DNA from: Thunnus maccoyii
Taxonomy: Eukaryota > Chordata > Actinopteri > Scombriformes > Scombridae
Assembly: GCF_910596095.1 (NCBI RefSeq)
Contig: NC_056552.1
Location: 9,157,111-9,221,110, forward strand
Direction of reading: 5' to 3'
DNA: 64,000 nucleotides
This document shows, piece after piece, positions 47,499-59,552 of this stretch. Numbering within the stretch: position 1 is the stretch's first letter; every line of letters begins with the position of its first letter. Made by a program: the position numbers and the translations under genes. The notes under the pieces are model-generated. The model did not search any database. It was not told the origin of the DNA and was given only the letters and a program-made list of their open reading frames with translations.

Positions 47499-50400
47499 AT
47501 GGGAATACAAACTGCCAGGATATTTTTTGTGCTGTTTGTGATCTCAACTGGCATTGTACTTTTTACTCTATCAAGGCGAAATTTATCACAAAGCATCAGG
47601 TAAGAAGTATTTTGTCTGGAGAAATGTTAGGATAAAAAGGGAAACTTTACACTGTAAGATTTTTTAAACCTGTAATATTTTCTGGTAAAATCTAATCAGC
47701 TGATTCTTTAAAATTTTCCTGAATGAAATGTGTATCAGCACATTTCCAGGTACACTATTTTTATAATGGTTGCTTAAAGTGTATCTTGCTAATTCTTGTA
47801 TGTTGCATCTATTACTCTTTTGTCAAATTTCCAATTCAGCTGGACCGCTTTCTCAGGAAAATTCAAACACAGAGATGGAGACAGTAAAATTACAGTCTTG
47901 GATAATAAAGGAAACTCAACTCCATCGCCTGCTGTGTCACCCACAACAACACATAAAGCAAAAATCACTGATTCAGTGACAACAAACCCAGTGACAGAGT
48001 TTAAAACTGATGTAATGAGAACCTCTACGCATGGCGCTGTAGCTGAGACTCCCATGCCTGTCCTCTTCAAAAGTTCCTTCAAGAAACTCCCCAAGTGGGA
48101 TTTTGAGGATAAATATAACCAGGATGCTCCACCCAGACAGACAGTAAGCATAATGTGACAAGACAGGACAGAAACAAATGAAGTTTAATAACTTACTGGG
48201 AGCGGGTAAGCATGGCCATGACCATGTGTTGTTTGGCTTTGGTGTGACTTTCATGGGCTTTCTGTTTGCTTTTGCCTTTGATGCTTTTGCAGTGTAATAG
48301 CCTTTCAAGGATGTGTTCACAGATTTTCAAGTCTGTCTTAAGACAAAAACAACAGTCAGGTGCCCAAATGAACACTGAGACAGTTTTTGTTTGCTGTAGT
48401 CATTCCTCCTGTTCATACTCATCATTAGAAGATCCCTTCGTAATGCACTTACAGTATAATGTGAGTCATGGGGGACAAAACCCACAGTCCTCCTTCTGTG
48501 CAAAAATTTATTCAGAAGTTTATCTGTCTGAGAGTCAATTAAAGTGGATATCTTCCAAATTTACAGACAGATTCCCTTTTTGTGTTTCCTCTGACAGTGT
48601 TTCTGTGTTGACACTAAAAAGACTGTAATGTTGAAAGATATCTACTTGATTTGACTCATTTGGGTGGCTGAAGCTTCATATCAGCGTCAGATACACTTTT
48701 GAATACATATCTGCACAGAAGGACGACTGTGGATTTTGTCCCCCATCACTTATATTGTACTCATTACATTTTAGCTTAGAATGAGCCCTTTATATCTACA
48801 TAGTGATGTGTTTCTATGTTTCTACAGTAGCCAAGTCCAGACAAACCAAACACTGGCTCCAGAGAGAACCTTTCACATTTTTACATTGAAGTAGCAGCCA
48901 CCATAGGTTTTCTACACGCTTGGAAAGGGACAGGTGAGTGGAGGGGTATTCAGTTGGTTGCTATCTGCGACCTCACCTGTAGATGCCACTAAATCCTACA
49001 CTCTGGTCCTTTAATGGTCAGTATGAACAGGAGGAATGAGTATGGCAAGAAAAACCTGTTTCAATGTTCATCTGGGCACCTGACTGTTGTTTAAAAACAG
49101 ACTTGAAAAACTCTGAATCTGTCCTTTAACTACAATCACTTTTAATTTTCATTTTCATTTTTCTTTTAGTAATGACTGACGTTCCCCTACTTTTTTGACC
49201 TACTTTTTTTGTCTTCTCTATCACCTGATTATGTCTGCTGTTTCCTCAGCTGTATGGGACCTTGACTAAATCAATGGTTTTAACAAGATGAACATGGAGA
49301 AAATCACATTTGCTTTCTGTTATTTGATCATTTAACATTTTTTTCCCCAATGTTCTCAGACATGTGCCCAGTCTCTACGGAAGTCTGAAGATGAGAGCTT
49401 TAAGAAGGCTTTTCTTCCCAACATACGCTTGTTTATGCACAAAGACAATATCAACATGAGCGAGTGGAACCGACTTTCCCATTTTAACAATCCTTTCGGT
49501 TTCATGGGGTACAAGTATGATGGTAGGTGTTTGCAAGTGTCCGTGTGAGTGTCAGAACTGTAGCCTCTATGTCATTATCACTACGTGAGGGCGGTGATGG
49601 TCACATACCTCCCTGTTACTGTCATCCTCTTTACTTTTCTTGGATATTGCATTAGTATCACTTTGGCACCATAACCATATGACACATTGAGGCAAGTGGT
49701 TCCACCTGATAGACCTGTAATGTTTTGGTAGCACAAAACATTTCCCCAAATTTCACAAGAAAGTACTTTTTCCTGGCAAAGAACAACTTTGTCTTAATTA
49801 GAAACTTTATTTAAAGCCTCTCTACGAAATATTTTTATATTAACAATTACCGAAATTACTATGTATCATGTGACTCAGGTCACTTGTAGGGATGAACCCA
49901 CAGAGAATTATCAACTGCAGTTAGCCTCAACTCTGCAGAGCTTTTCAGCACCTTTCAGCTCAATGTTTTGGTTTTACAGCCAGCAGCTTTACAGTTTTTT
50001 TGTTCACAGTGACCACTTTCATCAGTGTCGTCTCCAGAAGCAGCAGGTAATGAATGAAAAATCTCTTAAAACCTACCAAACAATAAATTGACAAAGTTAG
50101 CGACAAGCTGGTGAATATAGTCGAGCATTTAGCAGCTAGAGAGCCAAATACTTTGCTCAGGACTTGGTGGAGACCAAAATAGAGCTAAAAGAAGAGTGAA
50201 CATGGGAATCACAACTCCAAATGAATGCAAATGTTGTTTGCTAACAAAAACAGCGTTATAAGTTGATGATATGTTAATGCTGTGCTTACAGTTTGTTTGG
50301 CTTCCCCCAAGAGACAAACCCAAAAAATTAAATTATTGTGAGTTAAAAGTTGAAATGGGTCACCGCACTTTGACCTTAATTGGATTTAATCAGCATTACG

Positions 50401-53400
50401 TGACCTCAGTTATGAAGCCCTAAATATGGGGTTGTAACTCTTGAACTGAAAGGTTTATTGAAGTAAGAAAACTGAGAGGTCTATCTAGTCTATCGGCTGA
50501 GTGAATAAACTCATAGTATGATAACAAGAAACAGGACACATAACATTTACATTGTTGAATTAACAAGACACAGAAATACAAATCTGCTGTCTGTTATAAA
50601 TGAAGAAGTCACAAACACTAGATGAGAGGGATGCACATACAGTGAACAAAGGGCTTAACACCAACAATGATGATTAGGATCAACGTACGTCTATAAATAA
50701 CATTGCAGACTTCTGTGTCTCAAAGCTGACTTCCCTGTAAATGTCCACTACAGAAAGAAAAGACTTTGCCAGTCTGGATTCTTTCTATTTAGAGTCAACC
50801 ACACCTATTGTTGCCTCACTACATTATCTGCTATCTCTCCCCCTCCCTCCTTCTTTCTCTCTCAACCCAACCGGTCGAGGCAGATGGCCTCCCACCTAGA
50901 GTCCGGTTTTGCTTGGTTTCTTCCTGTTAAAGTTTTTCCTCCTGTCAAGTGCTTGCTGATGTTGGGTCTCTGTGAGTACGGTCCTGACCTGCTCTATGTG
51001 AAAAGTGCCCTGCGATAACTTTTGTCATGATTTGATGCTACATAAATAAAATTGAATCGAATTGAATATTGTCTGCTATATGTTGAAAACGTCAGTGTGC
51101 TGCTGCTGTGAGGTTGATGTGAACATGTGATGTGAGTTAACGGCCAGAAAACCAAAATAATGAGCTTAAAGACACTAAAGCGCTCTGTAGAGCTGAGGGG
51201 AATTGAGTCACTTTAAAATCAGTTTATCTATTATTAATATGAAAATGTTAATAAATGCAACTTTAAATATATAAAATATTGGCTAACACTTTTGAAATGT
51301 AAGCACCAACTTAGCAAGCTGTTAGCAATACGCTAATGAGTTTCACTTACATGTTAACCATGCTTGAATTTATTTTAGAAAATGTTTTTGTCATAAACTG
51401 TCAGTATGAAACAGAATCCCTTATTTTTTTTTACCTTAAAATCCCATTAATAATAATGGAATTGAGGTATTTTAATGGGTTTTAAGGGGATAATTAAATT
51501 ATAAATTAATAGATTGAAATAAAGGCGTTTTTAAGGGTTAAAAAAATCTTAAAATGGACCAAAAAACACCACATCTTACTGTAATTTATATATTAAAAGG
51601 TCTTAATTTCTTATTTAAGGTGAAAATGAGAGAAGAAAACTAAAACCCCAGTCTGTGATTGATGTGCTGACTTGTTTGCTGTCCAAGGAAATGAGACGGT
51701 GCTGCTATGCAGATTTGCAGGGATATGCAGGGAAAGTCCCCCTTAAAATCTACTTAATATGATAATTAAGGAGTTTTAAGAAACCCCCAATAACTCCTTA
51801 AATTGATAATTAAGAGTTATGTACCCCTTAAATTTTACTTTAGGAGTAATTATTGGTATTTTAAGGGATTCTTGTTTCATAGTGTGTTATGCATCTTAAG
51901 ACAGTTTATGTATTCATATGTGGGTTTTTTTTGTTTTGCAGACGTGATGGCCTCAGCGAAATTGATCTCAAAGCCAAAGGAGCCACTACTCCTTCCAGTT
52001 CCAGGCAGTGATGGATGTGTTCGCTGTGCTGTGGTGGCCACCTCTGGGATCCTCTATGGCTCTAAATTGGGGAAAGAGATCGATGCACACGATTATGTGT
52101 TTCGGTAAGAAAGAGGGAGAGAACAAGTTTGTTAGTCATCAAACCTGGCATGCTATAACGTTTATGTATCTAAATGTATCTAAACAACTGGAAAGATCAT
52201 TCATGGGGACGATTCTAAAGGTCACATCCTTGTATGATTGTACTGCTTCATACCTGTTTGAAGTGACACGTAGTTTAGGAGCTCTAATTAATCTCTTTAT
52301 TTGTGAATATTTCACTGTGATAACTATGAATTCTATATGAATTCTTGAGTTATGGCCAAAAATGTGTTTTGTGACGTCACAGTGACCTTTGACCTTTGGC
52401 CACCAAATATTGGATGTTGTGCCAGGTGTATTGAAATTCCCTCCAGGCGTTCTGTGATATCATGTTCATGAGACTGGGATAGATGTTAGGTCACAGTGAC
52501 CTTGACCTTTGACCATCAAAATCTAATCAGTTCACTCTTGAGTCCAAGTGGATGTTTGTGCCAAGTTGGAAGAAATTCCCTCAAGGCGTTCTTGAGATAT
52601 CGTGTTCATGAGAATGGGACAGATGGACAAACAACCTAAAAACATAATCCTAGTCCAGTTACAAAACCTGATCTGGAGATTATATACAGTATTGTTGACG
52701 CTGCAGTTTCAATGAGACTTCACTATCCGGTGAACTCAGAGATATTTTATAAAACAAAGCACAGACGCTTTATTTTCTGTTGCCCTCATCTGGGTTTGGT
52801 CGGGTGCCAGTACAAATTATTTTCACTGATAATACAGCCTCCATGGTGATTAAACACAACCAGTATTTTTTTCCAAAACATGTGGGTCAAATCCTTAACT
52901 TTTCAGCCGTACACATCAAGAAGTTGAAACATTTTTCTTTCTCTGTTCTTACCCTGGAATATGAATGAACAGCAATTCTGTATTGAATTTGGACTGAAGC
53001 CATGACTCTGACTTAGCCACTCCAGGATATTACCATTGCTGTTTTTAAACTCTTCCTTTTTGCTAGAAAGTAGAATTTTCTTGCAAGCTGCACGGAGATT
53101 TTTCAGTACTGTGTTTTATTGATCATTTACCTTAACAAGTCTTCCAGGCTTTATTATGAAACTTCTAAAAACAATTAGCTGTTGGAAATTGGATATTATT
53201 TTTAGCCATATTGCACAGCTCTACCAGGGTACTCAGGCCTAGCATAGGCTTGATGTACAAGTGGAATTAGTAGGAAAAAAAAGTGGCAGAGAGATGCTGT
53301 TATGGTGAACATGCAGTTCCAGGGCATTGAATGCTGAGACAAGCAGACATTTTCCAAATGAACAGGCAGAATTACCGACAGCCAAATGTGTTTCATTATA

Positions 53401-56400
53401 TTTATCAGACAGAATCATGACCCGAAAGTGCCCCAGGAGTTTATCATGAAAATTAACAAATCTAAATCAGTTTTATAACAAAGCAGTTCCCAGTAATGTA
53501 TGATAAAAGGAAATAAAAATACAATTATGAAAATAAGGCACCTTTGTTGCATGTGGTTGCTCATCTCACAGACCCCATCGTTACAAATTATCAAAATTGA
53601 CAATCTGCATTTTCCTGATGATTTTCTTTTACTCTTCTCTGCTTAAAGGAGTCAATGAAAAGTTTCAGGTTCCAGGCATAAGTAGCCCCATTTTCTAACT
53701 TTCTAAGAATAGTTATAAGTCATTTCAGCTTTCACCTAACAACTAGCTAGCATTGACGTACTTGCCTTGTTTAAACGTAGCTTTTTAGCTAACGCAGGTT
53801 TTCATTATGGGCCACAGACAGTTGGCTGACAACTGTATGGGTGTTTTTGACACTTTTAAATCTGTGTTGATAGAGCTGTAAATACAACACTGACATATGA
53901 TGAGCATGTTAGCAAACAGTTGCTAATTTACACACCCAGCTCTGAGCAACGTTAGCCTTCATTTGGAGTTGTGTTTCAGTCTGCTCCACTACGTTCACCA
54001 GCTAGTCGCTACCTCTGGGTATGTTGTGTACATTGAAAAAACCTGCCTGCTGCATCTGGAAATGATGTTGTATGCTGAAGTTGCGGGCCGTAAAACCAAA
54101 ACAATGAGCCGAAAGATGCTAAAATGCTAACAGCAACCTGTTTCACATTACACATAGTCCATTAATATAAAAATATGGAGTAAGCAGTTTTAACTTGAAT
54201 CTAATACACCATTACAGATCAGTCTTTCCAAACACTGCCTGTTTGTTTGGAGTTCACTTGGAGTTACCTCGCACATCTGTAGCTTACCCAAGATTGAAGA
54301 AAGGTCATATAAACTTGTGTCATTTCCTGCAAGCAGTAGCAAAGGCATTGCATTGATGATTGCCACAATGGTAGACCTCTGGCTGCGACCAACAACATAA
54401 TAATGGAGTAAAATTGTGACTGTTGATAGACACTGTCAACAGGAAGCAATACAGTTCTCATTCTCAGTTCTCACTCCCTGGGTGTGTTTCATAATAACAT
54501 AGTTGTTCAGAAATAACCATTTTCTTACCAGACACAGACTAAGCCATGCCAGTGAGTCAACAGACACAAAACTCGCACACCCCTTATTTACCTAATGTGA
54601 TGGATCAAATGTCTGCTATGAGAAAGACCTATTCAAACATCACTGGGATCACTCTCTTAATAACATTGACGAAATACTAAACAAGAAAAAAGAAAGGCTG
54701 AGGATTGAGAAATTATTCTTGAGAACTTCTGCCACATACTTGCGCAAACACTTCAGTTAATCCTGTCTATATCCAGGGCATTCAGCATGGCACACTTTAA
54801 TGAAATGAGAAGTAAAGTTTACAGTAAACAGAGAGACTGATAGCAGCACAATGCTCTGTGCATTGTGAGTGAAGTTGATAAACCAACCAGGGGCTATTAA
54901 GTTCCACTTAGCAGGTATTCTAACAAAGCAGTTAGCCTCTCCTCTATATACACCTCCCACAGCCTGATTTAAACCAGCCCTCAAACGAACAAAAGCGTTC
55001 TACAATATAATCAACAATAAGAATTGATGGGTAGATAATCTGTGCCACCCAGCCTACCCTCCAGAGCATTGTGAATCAGGCAGGGAAACCATCTTAGACC
55101 CCTTCCGCATGGGCCGAAAACCATCCAGCAGGCAGTACAAATGCCCGTAAATTAAAACAAGCGGACACAAGAAGACTGTCTTCACACTTGTACGTTAGCC
55201 GCGACAAGATGTCAGTCTAATTTATGTTTGGATTCAACTGCAATTACGAAACCCTTGAATGCCAACTCATACATATTCACACATTACAAAAACAAGACAG
55301 AAAAAAGAACAGAAGCAGGGCGAGGATACGTGCATCCACAGCTGCATCGATCTATCTGTGTTCAAACACTCATCAAAACTCACCTTTGTAGAACTGCTTT
55401 TAATGTCATGTGCTACTTCAGTGTTTTTTATGATCCTTTTAATTTATATAAAACGTCTTGAACATAAGGTAAAAAACAAGAAAAATTGAAATGGTAACAA
55501 AAAGATAAATAATAACAACAAGAACATAATCTCTTTGAAGTCCAACAGTAAGCTACATAACATACAATAAACATGAATTTCATACAGTCATATTTTACCT
55601 ATGCGTGCACATTTAAACATACCTACAAATAAATATATGCTTAGTCAGTCCTTGTAGATTATAATGAGCAACCTGATCTCAATAAATAGATCTATATGTC
55701 TGTTTGTTCAGATGTTCCTTGTTTATCTGTCTTTTCACAGTTAACCTTTTGCATAATAGCTGGGTATTCCAGTAATCTGTTTTGATAACTGCAGTCCTCG
55801 TGTGTGGTCATAAGAGGCCAACGAACTCAACTCAGATTCTTTACTGGTATCATAGAAAAAAAAATTTTAAGTACATGGCACATTTCTGAAAGCTGACATT
55901 TTGATCTGTTTGTGTGGCAGGATGAACGGTGCTGTCATCAAGGGTTTCGAGGAAGACGTAGGAAACAAAACGTCAGTGTACGTTCACACGGCCCACTCCA
56001 TCACTTCAGCCTCATATACGCTGAAGAAGTATGGATACAAATCTGTCCCTCATGATGAGGTACTCAAACTCACACAGCAATGGTTTATCTGTAATGGTTT
56101 ATACCTTACATATACTCACTCAGCTGTCCTCCTCATTTTTGCAGGGTATAAAATACGTAATGATTCCTGAGGGGATGAGGGATTTTCAGTGGCTCCAGGG
56201 TCTTCTCAAAGGAGAAAGGGTCTCTGCTGGTCCATATCGTAACAAGCGGTGAATATCAACTCACAACATATTATTAACAAAGCGTAATATGCACACACAA
56301 ATACAAATAAACACATACATCCACTGCTGGAACATATTTGGCCTGGAAACAGTCTAATATCTGATGCAAGTAAATGTTGATTTTAGTTATTATTTACTAA

Positions 56401-59369
56401 ATTAATGGAAGAAGGCAAGAAGGCATCAGTTAGTACAATTTATTGAGGTTGCAAGTTATGTTAAACACTCACAAGATATACTAAAGACTCCTTTGTGGTT
56501 CAGGTAGACAGTAACAAAACTCACTTGAAAAAGCAGGCAATTTAATTTTGCTTTTCTAGAAACAATAATCATACAGAGTATACTTTGTGAAACACTACAA
56601 CCCACAGTGTTTTCTTGTAAATTCCTCATTAAAAGTATAGTAAGTTTTTTACTATTTCAAGAATGTTTCCATAACATTGTTCCCTGCTACTTCTGAAGAT
56701 TAACATCACACTTCACTGTTTGTCAGCACCTTTTGTCAGTTCAACATGTTACCTCTTGTAAGGAGTCTGGAGAGGTCCACCGCAGTGATTACAGACTTTT
56801 TTTTAGTGTTTTATTAAAATAAGTTAAGAACATGATACATTTTTAACAAGCTATTATATATTATTTAAATTTTCATTTAAATGATACATTATTTATCTTG
56901 CAAACAGAAGCAAATAAACAGTATGAAAATAAAGTTTTGTGCACTCCAAACTCTATGATATGAGTCTATGATTTGTCTAGTGGCACACTTCAGACTCATG
57001 GATCATTGTGGGTAATTTACTGTTGCAACAGGGAATTAACTCCCGCCTCACTGACAACACAGTGTAATTTGAGGTGGATTCCTAATATAATTTGGCCTCA
57101 AGCAACATAGTATTACCTGTATTGCACAGACAAGAACCAACAACGCTCAGTTTTCGTCATGTCATTCTTTCATTATCAGAATTAACTTTTGTGTTGTAAC
57201 CTTCCAGGCCGAGGACGTACTATGCCCAGCAGTACAATGAGACACGCTTCTACGTTCTGCACCAGGACTTTCTCAGATACGTGCGGAACAGGTCAACCTC
57301 ATTTCAAATCCTACCCCAACTTTTTATTTTTTATGGTTTATAACAATAATAATAGTAACTTTATGTTACTGTCATGCAAAGATGCAGTCCAAAAAGTTTG
57401 ACAAAACAAGATTTAAAAGCAATTGAAAGCAGAAAACAAAAATGAAAACAAACAATTAAAATGTTTAATAGCAATACTATAAAATATTAAAAAACATTAG
57501 GAAAAAATAAGTCTTTAAATTCTCAAGGGAGATTGCTGTTTTAAAATCCAGAGACTATTCCACAGTTTAGGGCCATATAAACAGACCAGATTTCTTGGGA
57601 AATATTAGGAACACCGAAAAGAAAGGCAATGAAACATCCAAGATGACAAGTAGACAAGTAGAACTTTTCATCCAAATATTAATGCCACTGAGACAGGTAA
57701 TAAGAGCATTCAAAGAACCGGGGTTGTCTGGTAAAACAGAGATATACAGTTGTATCATCTGTGCAACATGTCTGACATGATGATGAACAATAATGTTGCC
57801 CAGAAAGCATGTATAAAGAAAACAGAATAGGGCCCACAATGCTTCCTTGAGGAACACCATAGTGAGTATCAAATGTCTCTGACACAAACTCACGTAAACT
57901 AACAAGAACCTTTCATCTATTAACAAAACTCATCAAGCACTACACCGGAGAGACCCACCCATTTCTCAACAACTGTTGATTAAAATATCGCAATCATTTG
58001 TATCAAATGCAATGCTAAATATAAAAGAAAGGACAACCACATTTCTGGAATCAATAGAAATTCTCAGGTCATTTGCTACCTTTAAAAAGCAGTTTCAGCT
58101 TTGAGGTCACTTTGGAGGCTGTAATTTGTCTTTTAGTGGTACAAGACTGGTTTTAAATGTATGTGTGCGTTCACAGGTTCTTGTCTTCTCATATCTTGAA
58201 TTCTGTACACTGGGGAATTGTGAGACCAACCAATGGGGCATTCACTCTCTTCCTGGCTCTACAAACCTGTGACATAGTAAGTTAATATTACTTAAACTCG
58301 TCCACGTTATCTAGTATCCAGTAATATATGCAGTAAACAATTATTTATGCAGTTATTAACTTTTGTTATCAAAGAATAGTTCAACAATTTGGAAAATTCA
58401 CTTACTAGCTTTATTGCTGGGTGTTATGAGCTTAGCTTCGCTTGATATACAGGGGTTCTGGGGTAGGCTGCAACCCCCAGATTTTTGTTGTGTCCAACTC
58501 AGACCAGATAAAGATTGTGTTTACAAAAAAGGATTCAATTATCATGTATCTAGCCAATGCCAATGCCATGTACTTGTTGGCAGAAATAATGCAGAGAGGG
58601 GTACCTATTAAAACTATAGCCGGCCATGTACTTGTTGGCAGAAATAATGCATTAAAACTATAGCCGACCTGCTACGACAAAACTAGACTGAGAGGAACTG
58701 GCTGTTACTTTGATGTCCAAAGGTAACAAAATCTGCCTACCAGCACCTCTAAAGCTCACTAAATTTGGTTAATTGATACAAAAAACAAAGTGTAAAAAAA
58801 ATAACTATTTGTTTATTCGATTTTATGGGGGCTTACATGCAAAATTGGTTTTACACTTTGGTTTTTGAGATATAATGTGTTAATTTGTTGGCTTTAGAGG
58901 CACTAGTGGGTAGATTTGTTTTACCTTTATACAGCACCTGGATAGTTGTTTCCCCCTGCTTCCTGTCTTCATGCTAAGCTAAGTGAACTGTCTTCTAGCT
59001 GTAGCTTCCACTTTTTTAGATATGACAGTGGTATCGATCTTCTCATCTAACTCTCAACAAGAAAGTGATTAAGCACATTTCCCAAAATTTCAAATTATTC
59101 TTTTAACTATTCTTTTTTGGTGGGATCTAATCCCAAGCCTCCCCATTCTCTCTTTCTGTTGTTCTCAGGTGGATGCATATGGATTCATTACTGGTGACCA
59201 CAAGAAATACTCCAACTACTATTATCAGAGGAATGCTAAAACCCATGTCGTTTACTACATCAATCATGATTACACAGTGGAAATGAATATGTGGAAAAAA
59301 CTGCACAACAGCAAAATAATTAGGCTATATCAAAGAACTGACCCTGAAACAGAAAAGCCAAAGCAATAA
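47499..59369 (+). CDS. st6galnac1: ST6GALNAC1-like alpha-N-acetylgalactosaminide alpha-2,6-sialyltransferase
   Basis: Golgi type II enzyme that adds sialic acid from CMP-Neu5Ac in alpha-2,6 linkage to O-linked GalNAc on mucins (sialyl-Tn type). Exons 47499-47599, 47840-48143, 49360-49522, 51942-52104, 55921-56059, 56145-56248, 57208-57291, 58177-58276, 59169-59369 all join in phase; 452 residues. Residues about 7-26 are a signal anchor. A Ser/Thr-rich stem (to about residue 125) is followed by [24 protein letters not shown] and the C-terminal IIRLYQR match ST6GALNAC1 better than ST6GALNAC2. Sialylmotif L is at 215-262, motif S at 364-385 ([11 protein letters not shown]), motif III YGFIT at 390-394, and motif VS is H419-x4-E424. 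Motif L has ATSG (222-225) where the family has GNGG, and FSDHYY is YSNYYY. No in-frame stop or frameshift, so it looks functional but diverged. Confidence 0.92.
48836..49013 (-). repeat. Interspersed repeat with CAGTGTGTAGGATTTAGTGG end, copy 1
   Basis: On the minus strand it reads GAGTGTAGGATTTAGTGGCATCTACAGGTG, then AGGTCGCAGATAGCAACCAAC and TGAATACCCC. The first 65 bases match 60890-60957. It lies in st6galnac1 intron 2. Confidence 0.65.
49845..50330 (-). repeat. Inverted copy of the 7005-type interspersed repeat
   Basis: Contains TCACTTGTAGGGATGAACCCACAGAGAATTATCAACTGCAG, the complement of the 3' block of the 7005-7520 repeat, and further related blocks to about 50330. It lies in st6galnac1 intron 3. 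Confidence 0.45.
50856..51068 (+). mobile_element. L2-type LINE 3' end fragment, copy 2
   Basis: Same ordered text as 6131-6360 (CTCAACCCAACCGGTCGAGG, CCTCCCACCTAGAG, GACCTGCTCTATGTGAAAAG). It ends AAATAAAATTGAATCGAATTGAAT, the short tandem tail typical of fish L2-type LINEs. In st6galnac1 intron 3. Confidence 0.75.
51068..51265 (+). repeat. Degraded partial copy of the 7005-type repeat
   Basis: Carries GGCCAGAAAACCAAAATAATGAGC, AGACACTAAAGCGCTC and AGAGCTGAGGGGAA, resembling the 3' part of the 53860 and 7005 copies. Confidence 0.4.
52338..52650 (+). repeat. Fish interspersed repeat carrying DR1 motifs, copy 2
   Basis: In st6galnac1 intron 4, just after the exon 4 donor. Internally tandem: two related units of roughly 120 bases, each with GTCACAGTGACCTT, then TTGACC, a TTGAAATTCCCTC- or AGAAATTCCCTC-type block, then GATATCATGTTCATGAG or GATATCGTGTTCATGAG. 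DR1 motifs lie at 52383-52395 and 52503-52515. Confidence 0.7.
53860..54185 (+). repeat. Copy of the 7005-type interspersed repeat
   Basis: Has GCAAACAGTTGCTAATTTACAC, CTTCATTTGGAGTTGTGTTTC, CACCAGCTAGTCGCTACCTC and AAACCTGCCTGCTGCATCTG, in the order seen at 7060-7360. In st6galnac1 intron 4. Confidence 0.55.
57560..58110 (-). pseudogene. Broken LINE reverse transcriptase fragment
   Basis: The minus strand at 57679-57885 encodes [18 protein letters not shown] followed after a gap by [10 protein letters not shown], which is the reverse transcriptase palm region (GVPQGS and the YADDT catalytic block, here with the Tyr-Ala changed). The reading is split over two frames (the second is 57567-57926), so it is a dead fragment. 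The type fits non-LTR elements of the L2/Jockey/Rex kind. It lies antisense in st6galnac1 intron 7. Confidence 0.75.
58370..59108. mobile_element. MITE with AATAGTTCAACA inverted ends
   Basis: Left end AAGAATAGTTCAACAATTTGGAAAATTCAC; the right end, reverse complemented, reads AGTTAAAAGAATAATTTGAAATTTTGGGAAAT. Internal text such as CCAAAGGTAACAAAATCTGCCTACCAGCACCTCTAAAGCTCAC is typical of an abundant fish MITE. A local tandem duplication lies at about 58563-58667. In st6galnac1 intron 8. Confidence 0.7.
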
Positions 59370-59546
59370 TGACACACTGAGAATGGCGGTAATGGCATCA
59401 AGAGCTGAGGATATTTTTACATGGAAAACCAGGTAAGGAACGTGTTCCACAAAGAGATTATCAAAGACATTACCAAAACCTGACCATAAGTGCTCTTAAG
59501 CACTTATTAGTGCTTACTTAGGTACTCCAAAGTCACTATAAAGTTG

Positions 59547-59552
59547 AATAAA
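59547..59552 (+). terminator. Candidate st6galnac1 polyA signal
   Basis: AATAAA 178 bases after the stop codon. Later AATAAA copies at 61653-61658 and 61664-61669 are alternatives. Confidence 0.45.

Noticed and set aside
47789-48151. 120-residue frame on the minus strand
   Set aside because: Antisense of st6galnac1 exon 2, whose plus-strand frame joins in phase with the signal-anchor and catalytic exons.
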